This document shows, piece by piece, positions 58,485-64,000 of a DNA stretch of 64,000 bases. A program made the position numbers and the translations under genes. The notes beneath the pieces were generated by a model, which worked only from the letters and a program-made list of their open reading frames with translations, was not told the DNA's origin and searched no databases. The DNA comes from JAPLJC01 sp052326585 (lineage in GTDB: Bacteria > Desulfobacterota > Desulfobaccia > Desulfobaccales > 0-14-0-80-60-11): NCBI GenBank assembly GCA_052326585.1, contig JBKQLU010000003.1, positions 62,001-126,000 of the forward strand. The letters run 5' to 3'. Within the stretch, counting starts at the first letter, position 1; every line of letters starts with the position of its first letter.

Positions 58485-59897
58485 GTGCGCCAGGAAAAGC
58501 TCTTCCGCGATGGAGACCGGGTGTTGGTGGCTGTTTCCGGCGGCCCCGACTCCGTGGCCCTGTTGCACCTGCTGGCGGGCTGGCGGCAGGAGTTGGGGCT
58601 GGAGTTGGCAGTAGGCCATTTCGACCACGGCCTCCGTCGTGAATCCCAGGAGGAGGCCGCCTGGGTGGCCAACCTGGCAGACCATCTAAAGCTGCCCTTT
58701 CACCCGGGCCGGGGAGCCGTAAAGGAGCTGGCCCGCACCTCTAGGCTCTCCCTGCAGATGGCGGCCCGGAAACTGCGCCTCAGCTTTCTCCGGGAGGTTT
58801 GCGTGGTTCACGGCTACCACAAGCTGGCCCTGGGCCACACCGCCGACGATCAGGTGGAACTCTTCTTTCTCCGGCTGCTGCGGGGCGCCGGCCCCGGTGG
58901 TTTAAAGGGCATGTGGCCCGCCACACCGGGAGGGGCCGTCCGGCCGCTGCTGGCGGTGGGCAAGGCACCGCTGCTCGCCTGGTTGGAGGAGCAGGCCATC
59001 CCTTACCGTACGGACCCCAGCAACCTGAGCCGCGCCTACCTGCGTAACCGGGTGCGCCTGGACCTGCTGCCGGAGTTGCTGCGCCTCTACAACCCGCGCC
59101 TCCGGGAGGCGGTCTGGCGCGGCCAGGCCCTGCTTCAGGAGGATGAGCGCCTGCTGGCCGGGGAGACCGGGCGCCTCCTCGACCAGGTGGGGCGCTCTCC
59201 AGCCCGGGATTTCTACTACCTGGACCTGGACCGGCTCCAGGCCCTGGATTTCCCCTGGCAGATGCGGCTGCTCCGGGCCGCGGTGGCCAGGATGGCCGGG
59301 GTGGCGACGCTCAGCGCCTCCCAAACGGCTGCCCTCCTGGACCTGGCCCGGGGAGAGAAAAGCGGCGGCCTCATCTCCCTGGGGCCAGTGCGGGCGGCCC
59401 GGGCTGGCCCGGAGCTGCACCTTTTTCGGGATTTGCCGCCCGCCCCAGGAGGCGCCCTGGTCCTGCCGGCAGTCCCCCAGGGAAATCTGGAGTCACCGGA
59501 AGGCTGGAACTGGACCTGGGCGAGCCGCCCGCGCCCGGGGCCAGGCTTCAACCCCCCAGGTCCGCAGGCGGCGGCGCTGAACCCGGAGCGGCTCATCTGG
59601 CCGCTGCGGGTCCGGTATTTTCGGGCCGGTGACCGCTTCTGGCCCCTGGGTGCGCCGGGGCCCAGAAAACTCCAGGACTTTCTGGTGGACTGCAAGATCC
59701 CCCGATGGCTCAGGCCCCATATTCCCCTGGTGGTGAGCGGCGGGCAGATCGTCTGGGTCGCGGGCCTGAGGACGGCCGAACCGCTGCGGGTGAGCGCTCC
59801 CGGCGGCGCGGCCCTGACCCTCACGGTCAGCCCCACCCGGCCGGAAACCCGGCGCCTCTGGGAGGTCATCCTGGACTGCCGCCAGCGGCAGGCTTAG
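58485..59897 (+). CDS. tilS: tRNA(Ile)-lysidine synthase
   Basis: Modifies the wobble C of tRNA-Ile(CAU) to lysidine. The PP-loop VAVSGGPDSVALLHLL comes early, then HFDHGLRRESQEEAAWV, ALGHTADDQVELFFLRLLRGAGPGGLKGM and SNLSRAYLRNRVRLDLLP; the C-terminal domains follow with KLQDFLVDCKIPRWLRPHIPLV. The start is uncertain. A GTG at 58485 gives 470 residues with a short N-terminus. CTG at 58419 or ATG at 58272 (within the response regulator gene) would be longer. The protein is complete and the motifs intact. Confidence 0.92.
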   Translation: MRQEKLFRDGDRVLVAVSGGPDSVALLHLLAGWRQELGLELAVGHFDHGLRRESQEEAAWVANLADHLKLPFHPGRGAVKELARTSRLSLQMAARKLRLSFLREVCVVHGYHKLALGHTADDQVELFFLRLLRGAGPGGLKGMWPATPGGAVRPLLAVGKAPLLAWLEEQAIPYRTDPSNLSRAYLRNRVRLDLLPELLRLYNPRLREAVWRGQALLQEDERLLAGETGRLLDQVGRSPARDFYYLDLDRLQALDFPWQMRLLRAAVARMAGVATLSASQTAALLDLARGEKSGGLISLGPVRAARAGPELHLFRDLPPAPGGALVLPAVPQGNLESPEGWNWTWASRPRPGPGFNPPGPQAAALNPERLIWPLRVRYFRAGDRFWPLGAPGPRKLQDFLVDCKIPRWLRPHIPLVVSGGQIVWVAGLRTAEPLRVSAPGGAALTLTVSPTRPETRRLWEVILDCRQRQA

Positions 59898-59924
59898 GGG
59901 CTAATTCTCCAAGGTCTATCTTAA

Positions 59925-61253
59925 GTGACTGCCTCCCACCCCTCTTTGCTGCTCATCAACCCCTGGGTTTACGATTTCGCGGCCTATGATTTCTTTGCCC
60001 GCCCCTTGGGGCTCCTCTATCTGGCCGGCTGGCTCAGGAGCCTGGGAGCGAAGATCGACCTCCTGGATTGCCTGGATATGCCGCACTGCCGCTCCGGTCC
60101 TTTCGGCACCGGCCGCTACCCCAAGGAGATCGTCCCCACCCCGGCGCCCCTTGCCGACGTTCCCCGGCGCTTCGGGCGCTACGGTATCAAAGAGGCGGAC
60201 TTCCGGGCCCGCCTGGCCCGGCTGGAGCCCCCCGTGGCCATCCTGGTCACCTCCCTCATGACCTACTGGTATCCCGGGGTTACCGCGGCCATCCGGCTGG
60301 CCAAGGAAAGTTTTCCCGGGGCGCCGGTGATCCTGGGAGGGATTTACGCCAGCCTCTGTCCGGACCACGCCCGGGCCAGGAGCGGCGCCGACCTGGTGCT
60401 GGCCGGTCCCTGGGAAAGCGGACTGCCTCCCCTGTTTGCCCGCCTGGGATTGGGCCAACTAGCCGCCGCGGTCCCGGCCGCTCCCGATGACCTGCCCTAT
60501 CCGGCCCTGGACCTCCTAAAATACCTTTCTTATATTCCCATCCTCACCTCCCGCGGCTGCCCCCTGGACTGCGACTACTGCGCTTCCCGCCTGCTTGAGC
60601 CCCGTTACCGGCGGCGCCGCCCGGCGGCGGTGGCCGCGGAGCTGGCCCACTGGCAGGACACACTTGGGGGCCTCAGGGAGGTGGCCTTCTATGATGATGC
60701 CTTGCTATGGGGCGTAAAGGACCACCTTGGGGTGATCCTGGAACAACTGTCCAGGCAGGGCCGCACTTTCCGCTTCCATACCCCCAACGGGCTCCAGGCC
60801 CGCCTGATCACCCGGGAGGTGGCCGGGATGCTCAAGCGGGCCGGGTTCGCCACCCTGCGCCTGGGCGTGGAGACCGTCGCCCTGGGAGGGGGCCAGCTGG
60901 ACCGGAAACTCCAGGCCGGCGAGTTGGAGGCGGCCCTGGCCCATCTCCACGGAGCCGGCTTTGCCGCCAGGGAGATCGGGGTCTACCTGCTGACCGGATT
61001 GCCAGACCAGGGTGAACCGGAGGTCGCGGCCTCCATCCGCCGGGTGCAGGAACTGGGGGCTACGCCGGTCCTGGCCCAATACTCCCCCATCCCCGGCACC
61101 AAACTTTGGCCCCGGGCTGTCGCCTGCTCCCGTTACGATCTGGCCAAGGAGCCGTTGTGCCATAATAACTCCCTCTTTCCCTGCCGGCCGCAATTCTCCT
61201 GGGCTGCCTGCACCCGTCTGAAACGGCTGGCGCGGCAAAACGGGTTATGGTAG
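59925..61253 (+). CDS. B12-binding-type radical SAM protein
   Basis: 442 residues from a GTG. An N-terminal Rossmann-like domain (LLLINPWVYDFAAYDFFARPLGLLYLAGWLRSLG, PVILGGIYASLCPDH) has the layout of B12-binding domains, although the cobalamin His motif is not obvious. The radical SAM cluster CPLDCDYC lies at 212-219 (Cys-x3-Cys-x2-Cys), and later LRLGVETV and LTGLPDQGEPEVAASIRRV are typical of the family. C-terminal cysteines may hold another cluster. Substrate unknown. It lies between tilS and the Qat-like genes; a link to either is not shown. Confidence 0.85.
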   Translation: MTASHPSLLLINPWVYDFAAYDFFARPLGLLYLAGWLRSLGAKIDLLDCLDMPHCRSGPFGTGRYPKEIVPTPAPLADVPRRFGRYGIKEADFRARLARLEPPVAILVTSLMTYWYPGVTAAIRLAKESFPGAPVILGGIYASLCPDHARARSGADLVLAGPWESGLPPLFARLGLGQLAAAVPAAPDDLPYPALDLLKYLSYIPILTSRGCPLDCDYCASRLLEPRYRRRRPAAVAAELAHWQDTLGGLREVAFYDDALLWGVKDHLGVILEQLSRQGRTFRFHTPNGLQARLITREVAGMLKRAGFATLRLGVETVALGGGQLDRKLQAGELEAALAHLHGAGFAAREIGVYLLTGLPDQGEPEVAASIRRVQELGATPVLAQYSPIPGTKLWPRAVACSRYDLAKEPLCHNNSLFPCRPQFSWAACTRLKRLARQNGLW

Positions 61254-61302
61254 GGTGATTACCCAGGTGTCAGCCATTAACGCGGACCCTTGTGCCCGCT
61301 CT

Positions 61303-61327
61303 GTAGGGGGGGGAAACCCGCCCCTAC
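61303..61327. repeat. Degenerate REP palindrome
   Basis: GTAGGGG...CCCCTAC arms with AAAC in the loop, a decayed copy of the 8321/8695 family, 33 bases before the QatB-like gene. Confidence 0.55.
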
Positions 61328-61359
61328 TTTTCACCAACCACTAAAAGGCGGAGTCGACT

Positions 61360-62130
61360 ATGGGGACCTCCAGCGCCCGGCGGGGGCCGACGGGGCCTTT
61401 GTGGCGGCTGGCCAAGAGGGCGGCCAGCCTCTATCTTGCCCCTGGAGCGGGAGGCCGCGTGGCCGCCCGGGAAGTGGCGGCCCGCTATGTGGCAGCCCTG
61501 GAGGCGGGAGGCCTGCCGCCGGACCCGGCTGGAGCCCTGGCGGCCTTTCGCCTGACCCGCAGGGTGGCCCAAAATCTGGGGGCCTTTTACTGCCAGTCCG
61601 CCTCCCGGGGCTGGCCGGCGGCCCTGGACGCCTGGGGTCTAAAGGCGGCGGCCGGGGAGGAGATAACGGAGGTTTCGGCCCACTCCCTGAGCGCCGCCCT
61701 GGAGCTCCCGGGAGGCGGACTGGAGCAGGCGGTGGCCCATACGGCCCTGGTGGGGCTCTTGCTCCAGCAGCCCCCCGGGGGCCGCGGCGCCGGGAATTTT
61801 ATAGCGCTCCCGGTCCCGGTCCCGGAGGCGGCCCGGCTGGTGCGGCGCTTTTTGGGGGAGGCCTTCTGTCTCAGGCTGCTCCTGGACCTGGGGGAATCCC
61901 TGGAAGCTGCGGCCCCGGGCTTCTCCCCGCTCAGGCAAGGCGCCACCGAGATTAGCCGGTGGATAGAGCGGGCGGCAGCCGGCTCAAGTCTGGCGGCGCC
62001 GCCCCTAAAGTCCCCGGAAGACTGGCTGGGCCTGCCGGGCTGGACCTGGGTCACGGGGATGCTGCAGGGCCTGCTGCTCCACTTGAGGGACCAGGGCTTC
62101 CCCCAAAATTTCCCTGAAAAAAATTATTAG
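61360..62130 (+). CDS. qatB: QatB-like protein of a probable Qat anti-phage system
   Basis: 256 residues, soluble. It begins MGTSSARRGPTGPLWRLAK, as expected for QatB proteins (MGTS start, GP and W..AK blocks). A helical region (AAREVAARYVAALEAGG, FRLTRRVAQNLGAFYCQSAS, GWPAALDAWGL) and a segment like GGLEQAVAHTALVGLLLQQ follow. QatB is a component of the QatABCD defence system with no defined enzymatic activity. The assignment is by pattern memory and is supported by the QatC-like gene 1.1 kb downstream. No KAP-ATPase (QatA) lies upstream, where a radical SAM gene is found instead. The tail QGFPQNFPEKNY is not distinctive. Confidence 0.65.
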   Translation: MGTSSARRGPTGPLWRLAKRAASLYLAPGAGGRVAAREVAARYVAALEAGGLPPDPAGALAAFRLTRRVAQNLGAFYCQSASRGWPAALDAWGLKAAAGEEITEVSAHSLSAALELPGGGLEQAVAHTALVGLLLQQPPGGRGAGNFIALPVPVPEAARLVRRFLGEAFCLRLLLDLGESLEAAAPGFSPLRQGATEISRWIERAAAGSSLAAPPLKSPEDWLGLPGWTWVTGMLQGLLLHLRDQGFPQNFPEKNY

Positions 62131-62588
62131 ATTATGATTTCATTGGGATAGGGATTTATTAGAGATATATTTGTCCTCCCTTATGAAAATACTCGAAAAA
62201 TTGAGGATGCGCCAGCTTGGTAAAATTGCCGCACGCCGCTGGCCCCCCTTGGAAAAATCAACTATCCCGGTGTCTTACCCCTTCTGATAAGGATTCCGCC
62301 AACCTCTAGAGGCTGCTGCTGCTGGCTTTCCGTCTCCCTGGACCAACCCCGGCCCATCCGGGTAACTTCCCTTTGCGCCCACAGTCTTTGCCTGTCCTGA
62401 TAAAAAGCGGTAAGAGTAGGCGGTAAGAGAGTCAGCCTCGCAAGATGCTGCCCTGACCCCGGGTCGAGCGGCTCTGGCGGCCCCGGCTTCCGGCCTCTGA
62501 TCGGGTCGCACCTGGAGGGTGCGTCTCATGGACCATTAATTGGCAGGTAAGACGCGCCCTACGCTAAAATCCTGGCAGGGGAGGGTAA
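62131..62588. other. Spacer between QatB-like gene and small gene
   Basis: About 460 bases without a supported gene. The left part is AT-rich. At 62515-62567 the AGGGTGCGTCT/AGACGCGCCCT inverted repeat encloses ATGGACCATTAATTGGCAGG, a REP-like unit. An intact QatA could not fit here. Confidence 0.5.
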
Positions 62589-62789
62589 ATGCTGGATTGG
62601 GAGAAGACCCTGGAAACCTTACGGCGGCAAGGTTGGGGATATGGCTTTGGCAAATGCCCGGATGGCCAAACGGGAGAGGACTTCTATCTGGTCAATCTCA
62701 GCCGGGGAGAGCGGCGACTGAGTATCAGAAAGCCCAGCATCGAGGAGGCCGTGACGGTTATCAGCCGGCTGGCCCAGGGAGACTCCTGA
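62589..62789 (+). CDS. Small protein between QatB- and QatC-like genes
   Basis: 66 residues, GGGGAGGG six bases upstream of the ATG. Soluble, no cysteine pairs (MLDWEKTLETLRRQGWGYGF, LVNLSRGERRLSIRKPSIEEA). I do not recognise a family. The strong ribosome-binding site and position suggest a real gene. It could be an unrecognised part of the Qat-like locus or an unrelated small protein. Confidence 0.5.
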   Translation: MLDWEKTLETLRRQGWGYGFGKCPDGQTGEDFYLVNLSRGERRLSIRKPSIEEAVTVISRLAQGDS

Positions 62790-63278
62790 GCTGAAATTAG
62801 CGCATTTCCCACCCGTTAGCAAGCCAGTAAAAATTCCCCCGAAGAGCACCCGTTTCTCCAAACAGGGCTTGCCGGCTAAGGGAGTTGTTCTCCTGGCGCC
62901 CGGCTCGCTTTCCGGCCCGCGGGGAGACAAGTCCGTTTAACCGCCCGAGATTATCCCTCCTCTAAACGCTTCGCTCCTTGGCTCGGCCGCCTTATAAAAA
63001 ATACAAAAAATACCCAAATTGCCGGAAACGCGGTAGAATCGAGCCAGTCCCGGCGGGGGCGGCCCCAGCACCGGCTGGAGGCCTGTGGTTGTAGGGGCGG
63101 CGTCTCAGTGGCACAGGCCTCTGGCCTGTGAGTTTTCCGGAGAAACCCTGCCCCTACGGAAATAGTGGGCCGTGCCCACCCTACGCTAACTGCGGATCAT
63201 TGGAACCAGCCGGGCACTAAGCCTGGCGCACCCCGCGCCAGGCAAACCGGTTTTTAACCGGAAACCGAAAACCAGACA
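62790..63278. other. REP-rich spacer before the QatC-like gene
   Basis: About 490 bases without a gene. The left part shows nothing clear. The right half carries a cluster of palindromes: GGCTGGAGGCC (63073-63083), the nested unit 63091-63157, and GTGGGC/GCCCAC with CCCTACGCTAA (about 63165-63190). Confidence 0.6.
63091..63157. repeat. Nested composite REP element
   Basis: GTAGGGGCGGCGTCTC (63091-63106) and AGAAACCCTGCCCCTAC (63141-63157) are the two halves of the 8321/8695-type palindrome. Between them lies GGCACAGGCC-TCT-GGCCTGTG (63109-63129), a palindrome of the 9882 family, as if one REP had inserted into another. Confidence 0.65.
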
Positions 63279-64000
63279 TGACCGTGCAGCTTTATTTGCG
63301 AGTCCCGGGAGAGAAGGGCCGGTCCGCTTCCCTGGCGGCCCACATCCGGCTGGAGGCGCCGGGGGCGGCCGGCTATCCCTTACACCATGATCTGGATGAG
63401 ATGTTCGCCGGCCCGGAGCCGCCGGGGGCGGCGGCATCGGGCTTTCTCCTGGCGGCCCTGGGGGTTTGGGCCGCGGACAAACTCCTGCCCCGCCGGGCCG
63501 CGGCGGACGCCTGGACCCGCCAGATCGTCCTGCACCTGCCCTTCCTCAAACCCTGGGGGGCGCTGGCCCCCGATCTCTCCCGCCTCCTGAACTTCCTCAC
63601 CGGGGACGACTGGACCCTGAAGCCCCGGGCCACCGGGATCGATCCGGGTGTGGTCAAGGCGGCCTGGCCCCACCCCTGGCGGCCCCAGGCGGTAGCGCTC
63701 TTCTCCGGGGGCCTGGACTCCCTGGTGGGGGCCATCGATCTGCTGGAGGCCGGAGAGCGGCTGGTCCTGGTGAGCCACTACGACTTCGGCCAACTGGCCT
63801 CTATCCAGCAGGGCCTGGCCGCGGCCCTGAAGCGGCACTACGGCGCCGACCGGGTGCACCACCTGGGAGTCCGGGTCCAATTTCCCGAGTCGCCGGAGCT
63901 GACGCTGCGGAGCCGGTCGCTGCTCTACCTGGCCCTGGGGCTGGCCACCGCCGCGGCCTTTGGCGGCGGCAGCCTCCTTTACCTGCCGGAAAACGGCTGG
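63279..64000 (+). CDS. qatC: QatC-like (QueC-related) protein, N-terminal part (3' end outside window)
   Basis: 240 residues visible. The PP-loop ATP-pyrophosphatase motif FSGGLDSLVGAIDLLEAG lies at 142-159, followed by LVSHYDFGQLASIQQ and LRSRSLLYLALGLATAAAFGG, ending in LYLPENGW; these match QatC rather than plain QueC. An N-terminal extension (FLLAALGVWAADKLL, RQIVLHLPFLKPWG, LLNFLTGDDW) is also a QatC feature. QueC makes 7-cyano-7-deazaguanine, and QatC is a defence-system relative. The zinc-cysteine end lies beyond the window. A qatD (TatD-like) gene would be expected further right. Confidence 0.75.

Noticed and set aside
59925..61253. Radical SAM gene as part of the Qat-like locus
   Set aside because: No known Qat system contains such a gene, and it is separated from the QatB-like gene by a REP. 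Kept as an independent gene, though the link is not excluded.
1..64000. tRNA, rRNA, CRISPR arrays and prophage
   Set aside because: Reading the gaps showed no TTCGA-type T-loops in a tRNA context, no regularly spaced repeats and no phage structural genes. A tRNAscan run would settle the tRNA question.

Overview
The window is GC-rich, densely coded, and reads as the chromosome of a Gram-negative, probably anaerobic bacterium of the Desulfobacterota (old Deltaproteobacteria), possibly near Desulfobacca. This placement is inferred from gene content (lipoprotein acyltransferase, heptose isomerase, SPOR protein, OFA-type transporter, FmdB and DUF134 proteins, stand-alone IMP cyclohydrolase) and from compact operons. 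It is not based on a database match. I recognise 67 protein genes, two of them cut by the window ends, and no tRNA, rRNA, CRISPR array or classical insertion sequence.

Layout. 1-3.5 kb (+): end of alanine racemase, a small Cys protein, argS and a SPOR protein. 3.7-12.8 kb (-): rplU-rpmA-obgE-proB-proA-nadD-rsfS-M48 protease. This backbone is split between proB and proA by an accessory segment holding an AT-rich Abi-alpha-like gene, a DUF2007 gene and a REP-associated transposase with its REP palindromes. 13-21.5 kb (+): a GH57-like hydrolase, gmhA, a deoxyhypusine-synthase-like protein, a cyclophilin-like protein, FmdB, hemC, an envelope protein, sfsA and prs. 21.8-30 kb (+): an OFA-type transporter behind a possible sigma-54 promoter, an M50-like protein without catalytic residues, rfbC-rfbD-rfbB, bioA, and a response regulator with a degenerate HD-GYP domain.

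30-36.8 kb (mixed): an SPFH protein, a PurD-like ligase, an AT-rich SEC-C/methyltransferase gene, a stand-alone IMP cyclohydrolase, a receiver protein and a DUF1015 protein. 36.9-42.9 kb (+): speD behind a long hairpin-rich leader, a CorC-like protein, lnt, era, a small membrane protein and a histidine kinase. 42.9-48.3 kb: the nucleotidyltransferase-like/TPM/lemA operon (-), ridA, purine nucleoside phosphorylase and DUF134. 48.6-58.4 kb (+): purM, panC-panD, metK-ahcY, a phosphohexomutase, an intact M50 protease, and a sensor kinase with its response regulator. 58.4-64 kb (+): tilS, a radical SAM protein, then the start of a probable Qat-type anti-phage locus (QatB-like and QatC-like), cut by the window end.

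The genes mostly serve core metabolism: purines and PRPP, proline, NAD, pantothenate, SAM and its recycling, polyamines, heme, biotin, dTDP-rhamnose and heptose. Ribosome assembly and envelope maintenance make up most of the rest. The accessory interest lies in four places: the insert in the proline operon, the AT-rich methyltransferase gene, several families of dispersed palindromes, and the Qat-like genes at the right edge. The best regulatory candidates are a promoter-terminator pair in front of panC, the speD leader, and the sigma-54-like site before the transporter.
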